DNA from: Oceanicaulis alexandrii DSM 11625
GTDB lineage: Bacteria; Pseudomonadota; Alphaproteobacteria; Caulobacterales; Maricaulaceae
Reading direction: 5' to 3'
NCBI RefSeq assembly: GCF_000420265.1
Contig: NZ_ATUP01000001.1
Coordinates: forward strand, 2,046,001-2,110,000
Length of the DNA: 64,000 nucleotides
Below, piece by piece: positions 38,233-46,581 of the stretch (within the stretch, counting starts at the first letter, position 1; each line of letters opens with the position of its first letter). Under the pieces are notes generated by a model. It saw only the letters and a program-made list of their open reading frames with translations. It was not told where the DNA came from and did not search any database. The translations under genes and the position numbers were made by a program.

Positions 38233-39584
38233 CTGAGGTGAAATCGTTTCCCGAACGGGGCGGCGCCAATGCGCCGGTCCGGTCGGCCATCGTGCAGCTG
38301 TTGTCCAATATGCGCGACGGCAAGGAAATCCGCGAATATCTCAACCGCTTTTCCGAGCTGGACCAGGAACGCTTTGCGGTCGTCAAGGTCGGCGGCGCGA
38401 TCATCGAGGAAGACCTTGATGCGCTCGCCGCCGCGCTCGCTTTCCTGCAATCGGTGGGGCTTGCGCCCATTGTCGTGCATGGCGGCGGCCCGCAACTGAA
38501 CGCCACGCTGGAGGCGGCGGGCTTCCCTGAAGAACGCAAGGACGGCCTGCGCATCACCCCGCCTGAAGCCATTGGCGTGGTGCGTGACACGCTGACTGCG
38601 GTGAATGTGAAACTGGTGCAAGCCGTGCGCGATTGCGGCGGCCGGGCGGCGGCGGTGCCCTCCGGAGTTTTTGAGGCCGAGCTGATCGACGAGGCGGGGC
38701 TGGGCCGGGTGGGCGAACCCACCGGTGTTCGGCTGGATCTGGTGGCGGCGGCGGCGAAAGCCGGTCAGGCGCCGATCCTGACCTGTCTGGGCGACACTGC
38801 TGACGGACGTCTGGTCAATATCAATGCGGACAGCGCTGTCCGCGCGCTGGTGCACAAGCTTCAGCCCTACAAGGTCGTTTTCCTGACCGGCACGGGCGCG
38901 CTGCTGGATGCGAACAAGCAACCGATTTCCGCGATCAACCTCGCCACCGATTATGATGACCTGATGGCGTCATCCTGGGTGGCGGGCGGCATGCGGCTGA
39001 AACTGCAGGAGATCAAGCGCCTGCTCGATGACCTGCCGCTCTCAAGCTCGGTGTCGATCACCCGGCCGGATCAACTGGCCAAAGAGCTGTTCACTCATGC
39101 CGGGTCAGGAACGCTGGTGCGCCGCGGCGAGCGCATGCTGGAACTCGAGAAGCTGGATCAGCTCGATCAAGAGCGCACGCGGCAATTGATCCGAAAGGCG
39201 TTCGGGCGCGCGCCGGTCGCTTCATATTTCGACAGCATCGACTTTGATCATGCCTTCGTCACCGAAAACTACCGGGCGGCGGCGATCACCACGCGTCTGG
39301 ACGACATGGTCTATCTCGACAAGTTCGCCGTGTTGGATGAAGCGCGCGGCGAGGGTCTGGGCGGCGCTGTCTGGCGGCGTCTGATTGAGTATGCGCCGCG
39401 GCTCTACTGGCGCTCACGCACCAACAATCCGGTCAACGAGTTCTATTTCGCGACCTGTCATGGCGCGGTGAAATCGGGGCCGTGGACGGTGTTCTGGCGC
39501 GGCGAGGATGATCTGTCCAAAATCCCGGCGCGGGTCGAGCGGATCGCTGCGCTGCCGGCGACTCTTGAGGAGGGCGGCTCATGA
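38229..39584 (+). CDS. Bifunctional N-acetylglutamate kinase / N-acetylglutamate synthase
   Basis: This 451-residue fusion has an N-terminal amino-acid-kinase domain (about residues 50-290: VVKVGGAIIEED, VVHGGGPQLNA, INADSAVRALV) and a C-terminal GNAT domain of the DUF619 type (about residues 300-445: RAAAITTRLDDMVYLDKFAVLDEARGEGLGGAVWRRL, then RTNNPVNEFYF). This NAGS/K architecture is known from Maricaulis maris and Xanthomonas campestris and is related to the vertebrate and fungal enzymes. It performs the first two steps of arginine synthesis and is usually inhibited by arginine. It overlaps argF' and argC by 4 bp each. Confidence 0.93.
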   Translation: MTEVKSFPERGGANAPVRSAIVQLLSNMRDGKEIREYLNRFSELDQERFAVVKVGGAIIEEDLDALAAALAFLQSVGLAPIVVHGGGPQLNATLEAAGFPEERKDGLRITPPEAIGVVRDTLTAVNVKLVQAVRDCGGRAAAVPSGVFEAELIDEAGLGRVGEPTGVRLDLVAAAAKAGQAPILTCLGDTADGRLVNINADSAVRALVHKLQPYKVVFLTGTGALLDANKQPISAINLATDYDDLMASSWVAGGMRLKLQEIKRLLDDLPLSSSVSITRPDQLAKELFTHAGSGTLVRRGERMLELEKLDQLDQERTRQLIRKAFGRAPVASYFDSIDFDHAFVTENYRAAAITTRLDDMVYLDKFAVLDEARGEGLGGAVWRRLIEYAPRLYWRSRTNNPVNEFYFATCHGAVKSGPWTVFWRGEDDLSKIPARVERIAALPATLEEGGS

Positions 39585-40525
39585 AAACCCTCGGACTGGT
39601 CGGCGCGCGCGGGCATACCGGGCGCGAACTGATCCGATTGATCGCGGAGCGCGATGATCTGTCGCTCGATTTCGCCGTGTCTCGAGCCATGGACGGCCAA
39701 CCGGTCACAGCTCTCGCCCCGGAAGCGCCTGCGGGCCTTCTGTTTGAGGCGCTGAGCCCTGAAGAGGTGGCTCAACGCCAGTGCGACGGCGTGATCCTCG
39801 CCATGCCCAATGGTCAGGCCGCCCCCTATGTGGCGGCGATCGAGGCGGTGAAGCCGGACACGGTCATCGTCGATCTGTCGGCTGATTACCGCTTTGACGA
39901 GACCTGGGTCTATGGCCTGCCGGAATTGTACGGCGAAGGTCCGATCAAGGGCGCGACGCGCATCTCAAATCCGGGCTGTTACGCCACCGCCGGACAATTG
40001 GCGGTTGCCCCGATGCGCAAAGCGCTGGCGGGGCCAGCGCATCTGTTCGGCGTTTCCGGCTATTCCGGCGCCGGCACCACGCCGAACCGCCGCAATGATG
40101 TGACCGCGCTCAAAGACAATCTGATGCCGTATGCGCTGATCGGGCATATCCATGAGCGCGAGATGAGCCGTCATCTGGGTCATGAGGTGCGTTTCAGCCC
40201 TCATGTGGCGGCGTTTTTCCGCGGCATCGTGCTGACCGCGCAGATGGAGTTCTCCGAGCCGGTGACGGCGGACGCGTTCCGATCAGCCTATGAGGATGCC
40301 TTTGGCGCTCAGCCTTTGATCCGGGTTCAGGATGAGGCGCCGGAAGTCATTGAAGGCGCGCATAATCCGGGCGCGGTTCTGGGCGGGTTCGCCTTGAGCG
40401 AAGATGGCCGCCGTGGCGTCATGGTGTGCGCGCTCGATAATCTCCTCAAAGGCGCCGCGGTGCAGGCGATGCAGAATCTGTGTCTGGGACTGGCGCTGCC
40501 CGGCTTCAAGCCGCAGCAAAACTGA
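39581..40525 (+). CDS. argC: N-acetyl-gamma-glutamyl-phosphate reductase
   Basis: This 314-residue enzyme matches ArgC: N-terminal NADPH motif GLVGARGHTGRELIRLI, active-site cysteine in SNPGCYATAGQLA, and the sequence HNPGAVLGGFALSEDGRRGVMVCALDNLLKGAAVQAMQNL near the end. It reduces N-acetylglutamyl phosphate to the semialdehyde, the third step of arginine synthesis. The length fits the standard bacterial form. Its ATG overlaps the kinase/synthase stop as ATGA, so argF', argBA and argC form one coupled operon. Confidence 0.95.
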   Translation: MKTLGLVGARGHTGRELIRLIAERDDLSLDFAVSRAMDGQPVTALAPEAPAGLLFEALSPEEVAQRQCDGVILAMPNGQAAPYVAAIEAVKPDTVIVDLSADYRFDETWVYGLPELYGEGPIKGATRISNPGCYATAGQLAVAPMRKALAGPAHLFGVSGYSGAGTTPNRRNDVTALKDNLMPYALIGHIHEREMSRHLGHEVRFSPHVAAFFRGIVLTAQMEFSEPVTADAFRSAYEDAFGAQPLIRVQDEAPEVIEGAHNPGAVLGGFALSEDGRRGVMVCALDNLLKGAAVQAMQNLCLGLALPGFKPQQN

Positions 40526-40592
40526 CGGCTTCGTGACTTGGCGGTGAGCGGCTTTGGCCCACATCTATAGGGAAACCCCTATGGAGGCCCTT

Positions 40593-41228
40593 ATGAAAGC
40601 TGTCCTCACCGCCGCGTTCGCGGCTTTCGCCCTGTCCGGCGCCGCGTTGGCGCAATCAGACGACTATGTTCGCCCGGCCGAGGCGGCGGGCGCCGATCTT
40701 CCGGACGGGCTGGCCCACGCCGTGTTCTCTTCGGGCTGCTTCTGGTGCACGGAAGCGGATTTTGAAAAGCTCGACGGCGTCGTCGAAGTGGTGTCCGGCT
40801 TCGCTGGCGGCACGGAAGTAAACCCCGATTATTACGACGTGGCTCGTGGACGCAGCGACCACCACGAAGCGGCGCGCGTGATCTATGATCCCAGCGTGGT
40901 CAGCTATGAGGCCTTGCTTGACCATTACTGGCGCAATGTGGACCCGTTTGATGAGGGCGGGCAGTTCTGTGATCGCGGATCAGGCTATGCGCCGGGCATC
41001 TACACCGCCAACGCCGAGCAACGCGCTGCAGCCGAGGCGTCACGCCAATCGGTGCAGGCCCTGTTTGAGCGTTCGATCATCGTGCCCGTCGAGGACCTGA
41101 CCACCTTCTGGCCGGCGGGCGCCGAACATCAGGACTATTATCTGGAGCGCCCCGCACGCTATCAGCGCTATCGCTTCGGCTGTCGCCGGGATGCGCGTTT
41201 GCGCCAGATCTGGAACGACGTCGAGTAG
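40593..41228 (+). CDS. msrA: Exported peptide methionine-S-sulfoxide reductase
   Basis: This 211-residue MsrA has a signal peptide (MKAVLTAAFAAFALSGAALA) not found on cytoplasmic MsrA. The active-site motif GCFWCTE places the catalytic cysteine at 49, with a second cysteine at 52. The family segments SGFAGGTEVNPDYYDVARGRSDHHEA and the late AEHQDYYLERP are present. It should repair oxidised methionine in periplasmic proteins using thiol donors. The start at 40593 follows GGAGG; an upstream ATG in the same frame overlaps that site and lacks a proper leader. No MsrB partner is adjacent. The convergent glycosyltransferase gene ends 3 bp away. Confidence 0.93.
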   Translation: MKAVLTAAFAAFALSGAALAQSDDYVRPAEAAGADLPDGLAHAVFSSGCFWCTEADFEKLDGVVEVVSGFAGGTEVNPDYYDVARGRSDHHEAARVIYDPSVVSYEALLDHYWRNVDPFDEGGQFCDRGSGYAPGIYTANAEQRAAAEASRQSVQALFERSIIVPVEDLTTFWPAGAEHQDYYLERPARYQRYRFGCRRDARLRQIWNDVE

Positions 41229-41231
41229 CCG

Positions 41232-42800
41232 CTAGTCCGATCCGGCGCGTAGCTCCGCGACGCGGTTTTCATAGGCCGCGTCGCGATCGCGCCGCTGGTG
41301 GCCTTGCGCCCGGAAAACCTGGTAGGTGCGATAGCGGTCCCCGCCCAAGGGGATCGAAACCTCGTCCACCTGTTCAAATTGCGCAAAGTCCCACTCCATC
41401 AGCAGCGTCTCTTCGGGCCGTTCCGAGATGATGAGCACCGGCTCTGCAAAGCCGTCAGGCAGGGGCCATGTCTGCTCAGCGAAATTCTGCGCATGTTCCG
41501 CGCGCACCCACATGAACATCTGGCCGTCAAACCCCTGGCCATAGCGTTGCATCTGGTGAAAGTCGTTGCGGTTGTCATAGACCAGATTGGTGATGTCCTG
41601 CTCCTGTGCGATGCGCTCGACCGCCTGCACGGTTTCCGGCCAGCCGCGCACGCGTTTGAAGGCGTTGGCGAGGCCTGCGGCGTCTGAGAGCGGGGTAGAG
41701 GCGGCGAACGCCATCAAGGCCAGCCCGGCGACCGTATGCAGCCCCAGCGAGCCATAGAGCGCCCAGCGCCGCCAGGCCGGGCCTTGCAAGAGAAACGCGA
41801 TGACCAGGATCAACCCGGTCAGATAGGCGGAAGCGGCCCAGTTGGCGTGCGCCCGGCTTATGAAGGCCTGGGCGGAAACGATGACCAGCACCGGCAGGCA
41901 GAAGGCGACGAGCATCAGGCGGGGGCGCGCCGTGTTCCACGCCAGCGTAGTGGCGCGAAACGTCGTCATCACCGCCGCGATCAGGATGACGAAGAAGACC
42001 GGGCCGAACACACCCAGCTGACCGGACAGGAAGTCCGCCAGCTCTTCGGGATGAAACAGCGTCCCGCTCCAGTTGGCGTTGGCGGCGGTATGGCTGACCG
42101 TGGCGAAGTCATGCTGGGCGTTCCAGATCATATTGCCCGCAATGATGAGAGCGAACAGCGCCAAAGCCGCGGCGCCCTGAAGCGAGATCAGCGCGCGCCG
42201 TGACGGCGCGTCGATGACGGCGCTGACGGCGAGCCCGATCAACAGATAGATGGCGGCGTATTTGGACAAGAATGCATAGCCCGCCGCTGCGCCGAGCAGC
42301 AACGCAAAGCGCCAGTCCGGGCCTTCGCGCAGCCTGACCAGCGCATAGAGCGCCGTACTGAAGCCCGCCATCAACACGGCGTCGGTGGAAATGATGGTGG
42401 AGGACAGCCAGACCGCCGGCATCGTCGCCCAGCCCAGAGCGGTGAACGCGCCGACCCTGGCGTCAAACAGGCGCGCCGCGGTCAAACCCAACATCATTGC
42501 GGTGATCGTATGCAGGAAGGGCGCGGCCAGCCGCACCGCCCAGTCGGCGTCGCCGAACATGGCGGTGGTGGCGGCGATGATCCAGGCGATCATGGGCGGT
42601 TTGGAGAAATACCCCCAGTCCACCGAACGCGACCAGAGCCAATACTGGGTCTCGTCTGCATACAAGCTGTTGGGATCAGCCAGTAAAGCCAGGATGCGCA
42701 GGACAAGAAGACCGCCCAGGATGAGCACGGTCATACGCATCCAGCTGCGTGAGGGCGAATCTGAGGGTGTGGGGCTGAACTTTTCCATGAAAGGCTTCAT
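41232..42800 (-). CDS. Glycosyltransferase family 39 (PMT_2/ArnT-like) membrane protein
   Basis: This 522-residue polytopic protein has about ten to twelve helices and the GT39/PMT_2 first-loop motif LYADETQYWLWSRSVDWGYFSKPPMIAW, where the acidic pair after the first helix is catalytic. Members use polyprenyl-phosphate sugars to modify lipid A, proteins or teichoic-type polymers on the outer face of the inner membrane. About 100 soluble C-terminal residues follow the last helix. The start could be the ATG at 42800 or 42788, since neither has a strong ribosome site. The acceptor is unknown, and no other glycan genes flank it. Confidence 0.82.
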   Translation of the reverse strand: MKPFMEKFSPTPSDSPSRSWMRMTVLILGGLLVLRILALLADPNSLYADETQYWLWSRSVDWGYFSKPPMIAWIIAATTAMFGDADWAVRLAAPFLHTITAMMLGLTAARLFDARVGAFTALGWATMPAVWLSSTIISTDAVLMAGFSTALYALVRLREGPDWRFALLLGAAAGYAFLSKYAAIYLLIGLAVSAVIDAPSRRALISLQGAAALALFALIIAGNMIWNAQHDFATVSHTAANANWSGTLFHPEELADFLSGQLGVFGPVFFVILIAAVMTTFRATTLAWNTARPRLMLVAFCLPVLVIVSAQAFISRAHANWAASAYLTGLILVIAFLLQGPAWRRWALYGSLGLHTVAGLALMAFAASTPLSDAAGLANAFKRVRGWPETVQAVERIAQEQDITNLVYDNRNDFHQMQRYGQGFDGQMFMWVRAEHAQNFAEQTWPLPDGFAEPVLIISERPEETLLMEWDFAQFEQVDEVSIPLGGDRYRTYQVFRAQGHQRRDRDAAYENRVAELRAGSD

Positions 42801-43155
42801 GCGGCTGCGCCGCCGGACTGTCAAAGCCCTTGCCTGACCGTTCAAAAAGCGTGGCCTATATGCAACGATCCAAAACGCCTTGGTGCAGAGCAACAAACAC
42901 GACTAACAGGGTTTTCGACCCTGCCGTTGTTAATGGGCCTGCAAGCCGATCCTGAATCTCCTTGCGAGCACACGCTAATACTGAGTTAACGGCGCACACG
43001 GGACGCTCTGTTGACGGATTGGCGCCCTGAGCGCCGTCGCAAAACGTTCACATACCCGTCACGCAATCGTTAGCACCGGATTTTAAGGCCCCCCTCGAAG
43101 CAAGGGCGTAGTGCCCCTGCCTTTCATCAGGTCGATTTTTAGGGGACCCTCCACA
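42801..43155. other. 355-bp intergenic region before the Oar-like receptor
   Basis: No gene is supported. CAGGGT (42907-42912) and ACCCTG (42918-42923) form a 6-bp stem around TTTCG. Several TTAA half-sites occur (for example GAGTTAACGG near 42983). TTGACG near 43013 could be a -35 element, but no clear -10 follows. The GGGGA at 43142 is the ribosome site for the receptor. The long leader suggests regulated, strong expression. Confidence 0.4.
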
Positions 43156-46100
43156 ATGGCGATGTTCAAAAAGTTCGCTTACGGCGCTTCGGTAGCCGCG
43201 CTTGCAGCGCTGGCGCCGGTTGCCGCCGTGCACGCACAGACCACTTCTGCAAACCTGCGTGGTGAGATTGTTGACGCGTCCGGCGCTCCTGTGTCCGGCG
43301 CGACCGTCACCATCATCCACAGCCCGTCGGGCACCGCCTCGCGCGCCGTGACCAACGAAACGGGTCAGTTCTTCCAGTCCGGTCTGCGCGTTGGCGGTCC
43401 GTACAGCATCATCGTTGCAGCGCCGGGCTTCCAGGGCGAAGCTCTGGACGGCGTCAACCTGCGTCCGGGCAACCAGTCCCCGCTGACCCTGACCCTGAAC
43501 CCGCAAGCCGCTGACGTGATCGTCGTCACCGGTCAGGCCATCAACACCACGGACCTGAACAACGGCGTCGGCTCCAACTTCTCCGCTGACGACATCGCTA
43601 ACCAGCCGTCCGCCAACCGCGACGTGATCGGCACCCTGGTGCGCGACCCGCTGGCGTTCTCCGACGGCGAAGGCCAGCTCTACGTCGCCGGCGTGAACCC
43701 GCGCTTCAACGGCCTGGCCATTGACGGCTCGCTGCAGCAGGACGACTTCGGTCTCGGTTCCAACACCTACGCAACCGAGCGTTCGCCGATCTCCCTGGAC
43801 GCTGTTGAATCTGCGTCTCTGGTGGCGTCCGACTATTCCGTGACCGCATCCGGCTTCACCGGCGGCCTGGTGAACATCACCACCAAATCGGGCACCAACG
43901 AGTTCGACGGCGCTCTGTATTACTACTATCAGGACGAAGAGTATTTCGGCGACCGGATCGACGGCCAAGACGTCAACATCGCCCCGTTTGACGAAAAAGA
44001 ATACGGCATCACCCTGGGCGGCCCGATCATCGAAGACCGCCTGTTCTTCTTCGTCTCCTATGACGAGTTTGAATCCGGCTCCGGCACGGATTACTCCGTC
44101 GGCGACAGCAATGACGGCATCGACACCAACTTCTACGGCGCCCTGAACCAGTACGTTCTGGACAATCTGGGCTACGACATGGGCGGCCGTCCGACCGTCA
44201 CGTCCAACCCGGTGACCTCCGAGCGCCTGATCGGCAAGATCGACTGGAACATCAACGACAACCACCGTGCGTCGTTCACCTACCAGTCCACTGAAGAGAG
44301 CGGCACCTCCACGGGTCGTCAGAACTTTGAATCGGCCTGGTACGACATTCCTGTCGAACTGACCTCCTATTCCGGTTCAGTGTTCTCTGACTGGAGCGAC
44401 AACTTCTCCACCACCGTTCGCGCCACCTACAAGGAATTCTCCCGCGGCCAGCTCTGCCGCGCCGGTTCCGACACCGCGCACCTGGAATTCCGCCTGACGC
44501 CGGATGATCTGGTTGGCTCTCCGCTGGAAGGCCTTCTGATCGACAATGGCGAAGAAACCTTCGTGGGCGGCTGTGACCGTTTCCGTCACGCCAACGAGTT
44601 TAACGACGAGCGTCTGCAGCTCTTCGCACAAGGCGACTACATCCTGGGCGATCACCTGATCACCTTCGGCGCCGAGTATGAAGACTACTCGCTGTTCAAC
44701 TTGTTTGTTGCGGGCTCCAATGGCCGCTTCATCTACCGCTCGCTTGACGAGATTGCGAACAACACCCCGCAAATCGACTACGTCAACGCCAACACCAACA
44801 ATGCTGATGACGCAGCGGCTGCGTTCGGCCTTGAGAAGATCACCCTCTTCGCCCAGGACACCTGGCAGGTTCGTGACAATCTCGAAGTCGGCTTCGGCGT
44901 GCGCTACGAGACCTATCAGCAGGACGATGTTCCGCCGCTCAGCGCGGATGTGGATGCGCTGTACGGTGCAAACACCACCGGCCAGAACCTGGACGGCCTG
45001 GACCTGATCATGCCGCGCGCCAGCTTCCGCTGGGAGCCGAATGATCGCACCACTCTGACGGGCGGCTTCGGCCTGTTCGCCGGCGGTGAGCCGAAAGTCT
45101 GGATCTCCAACGCATTCCAGGGCGCTACCGGCTTTGCTCGCCAGAGCTCCGGCACCCCGACCGCCGGCCTGACCGTGCCTCAGCCGCTGCTGGACAGCGT
45201 TGCAGGCTCCACCGGCAGCGTGATCGACGTTGTTGCTGACGACTTCGAGATCCCGTCCGATTGGAAAGCGTCGCTGCGCGTTGATTACGATCTGAACCTT
45301 GAGGCCCTGGGCCTGGGCGACGGCTACCTGCTGTCCGCTTCCTGGCTCTACACCACCCCGCAGGACGCCTTCATCTGGCGCAACCGCGCTCAGACGGACC
45401 TGGCGGCGGCTCTGCCGACCGGCGTGGCGCCTGATGGCCGCACCATCTATGCGGACCTTGACGATCTTGGCTTCGCCAACCTGACCGAGCTGGGCAATGC
45501 TGACGGTTCTGAAAGCCACGTCTTCTCTGTCGCTGTTCAGAAAGACTACGAAAACGGCTTCGGCTTCTACACCAGCTACGCCTATCAGGATGTGGACTGG
45601 GTTTCCGAGGGCGGTTCTTCGCGCGGCATCTCCAACTGGCGCGGCCTGTCTGCGATCGACCGCAACAATCCTGAAGTGCGCACCTCCTTCTGGGAGATCG
45701 AGCACTCCTTCAAGATTGGCCTGTCCTATGAGCGTGAGATCATCTCTGATCTGACCTCCCGCGTGGACGTGTTCGGCCAGATCCGTTCGGGCACCCCGTA
45801 CTTCCTGACCTATGACGTCAGCGGTTCCAACTCCCTGTTCGGCCGCGCCGGCGCAGGCGAGAGCCCGTACGACAACAACCCGATCTACGTCCCGACCCGG
45901 ACCGGCGACGCGAACGTTGTGTTCGCAACCGGCTTCGACACGGCAGGCTTCTATGATCTGGTGAACCGTGCAGGCGCCGCAGAAGGTGAAATCATGCCGG
46001 TGAACAGCGCGTCTGGCGCCTGGAACCAGCAATGGGACCTTCGCTTCACGCAGGAACTGCCGGGCATTCCGGGTATTGATCGCTTTGTCGGCGACAACAA

Positions 46101-46413
46101 CTTCGAGTTCGTGATGGACATCGTGAACTTCCCGAACCTGCTGAACTCCGATTGGGGTTCCCAGACCAACGGTCCGGGCTTCGGTCAGTTCACCGCTGTT
46201 GATGCGGACCTGGTGTCGGCGACCGACGTGGCTCTGAATGGTGTTGACGGCGCCACCGCTCTGCGCGGTGACGACATCCGCACCACCTGCACCACGGCAG
46301 CGTCTTGCGTGTACCGCTACAACGATTTCCGGGCTGCGGGCCGCGACATCAACGAGCTGGACCGCAACGACTCGGTCTACGAAATCCGCATCGGCCTGCG
46401 TTACGAGTTCTAA
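43156..46413 (+). CDS. Oar-like TonB-dependent receptor with carboxypeptidase-regulatory domain
   Basis: This 1085-residue outer-membrane protein has a signal peptide ending near AAVHAQ and a CarboxypepD_reg-like beta-sandwich (residues 30-110: LRGEIVDASGAPVSGATVTIIHSPSG). A plug domain (VIVVTGQAI to FTGGLVNITTKSGTNEFDG) and a large barrel ending in YEIRIGLRYEF follow. This Oar-type architecture occurs in Caulobacter-like bacteria and myxobacteria and is linked to peptide or protein uptake and adhesion. Codon use looks strongly biased (many GGC, AAC, GTT, CTG), as in very highly expressed genes. The start at 43156 uses GGGGA upstream; the longer frame lacks a signal sequence. A terminator follows. 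Confidence 0.92.
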   Translation: MAMFKKFAYGASVAALAALAPVAAVHAQTTSANLRGEIVDASGAPVSGATVTIIHSPSGTASRAVTNETGQFFQSGLRVGGPYSIIVAAPGFQGEALDGVNLRPGNQSPLTLTLNPQAADVIVVTGQAINTTDLNNGVGSNFSADDIANQPSANRDVIGTLVRDPLAFSDGEGQLYVAGVNPRFNGLAIDGSLQQDDFGLGSNTYATERSPISLDAVESASLVASDYSVTASGFTGGLVNITTKSGTNEFDGALYYYYQDEEYFGDRIDGQDVNIAPFDEKEYGITLGGPIIEDRLFFFVSYDEFESGSGTDYSVGDSNDGIDTNFYGALNQYVLDNLGYDMGGRPTVTSNPVTSERLIGKIDWNINDNHRASFTYQSTEESGTSTGRQNFESAWYDIPVELTSYSGSVFSDWSDNFSTTVRATYKEFSRGQLCRAGSDTAHLEFRLTPDDLVGSPLEGLLIDNGEETFVGGCDRFRHANEFNDERLQLFAQGDYILGDHLITFGAEYEDYSLFNLFVAGSNGRFIYRSLDEIANNTPQIDYVNANTNNADDAAAAFGLEKITLFAQDTWQVRDNLEVGFGVRYETYQQDDVPPLSADVDALYGANTTGQNLDGLDLIMPRASFRWEPNDRTTLTGGFGLFAGGEPKVWISNAFQGATGFARQSSGTPTAGLTVPQPLLDSVAGSTGSVIDVVADDFEIPSDWKASLRVDYDLNLEALGLGDGYLLSASWLYTTPQDAFIWRNRAQTDLAAALPTGVAPDGRTIYADLDDLGFANLTELGNADGSESHVFSVAVQKDYENGFGFYTSYAYQDVDWVSEGGSSRGISNWRGLSAIDRNNPEVRTSFWEIEHSFKIGLSYEREIISDLTSRVDVFGQIRSGTPYFLTYDVSGSNSLFGRAGAGESPYDNNPIYVPTRTGDANVVFATGFDTAGFYDLVNRAGAAEGEIMPVNSASGAWNQQWDLRFTQELPGIPGIDRFVGDNNFEFVMDIVNFPNLLNSDWGSQTNGPGFGQFTAVDADLVSATDVALNGVDGATALRGDDIRTTCTTAASCVYRYNDFRAAGRDINELDRNDSVYEIRIGLRYEF

Positions 46414-46445
46414 GAACTCCAACGCCGATACGGCTGGATTACGGG

Positions 46446-46476
46446 AAAGGGCGGCTCTTTGGGCCGCCCTTTTCTT
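46446..46476 (+). terminator. Rho-independent terminator after Oar-like receptor
   Basis: AAAGGGCGGC (46446-46455) pairs perfectly with GCCGCCCTTT (46463-46472) around TCTTTGG, followed by TCTTTTT. Confidence 0.9.
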
Positions 46477-46509
46477 TTTATGCCTGCAAGGCCTTCATCG
46501 ACGTCCCGG

Positions 46510-46527
46510 TCGTCGCAAAACTGTGAC
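46510..46527 (+). promoter_or_regulatory. Pho-box-like sequence upstream of phoD
   Basis: TCGTCGCAAAACTGTGAC matches 13 of 18 positions of the two-repeat PhoB box (CTGTCATAAAACTGTCAC) with the correct 11-bp phase. It ends 54 bp upstream of the phosphatase start, a distance similar to that of the Pho-like box before the PstS-like gene. Confidence 0.4.
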
Positions 46528-46581
46528 CCCTGCGCGGTATGCAAAGCCCACGCTGACAGCTTCTTGGCATGGGAAAAGATC

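Noticed and set aside
44377-46422. A 681-codon minus-strand open frame inside the Oar-like receptor gene
   Set aside because: The receptor on the plus strand has clear domains. The antisense frame has a repetitive Val/Ala/Gln/Arg composition without motifs and arises from the strong codon bias of the sense gene.
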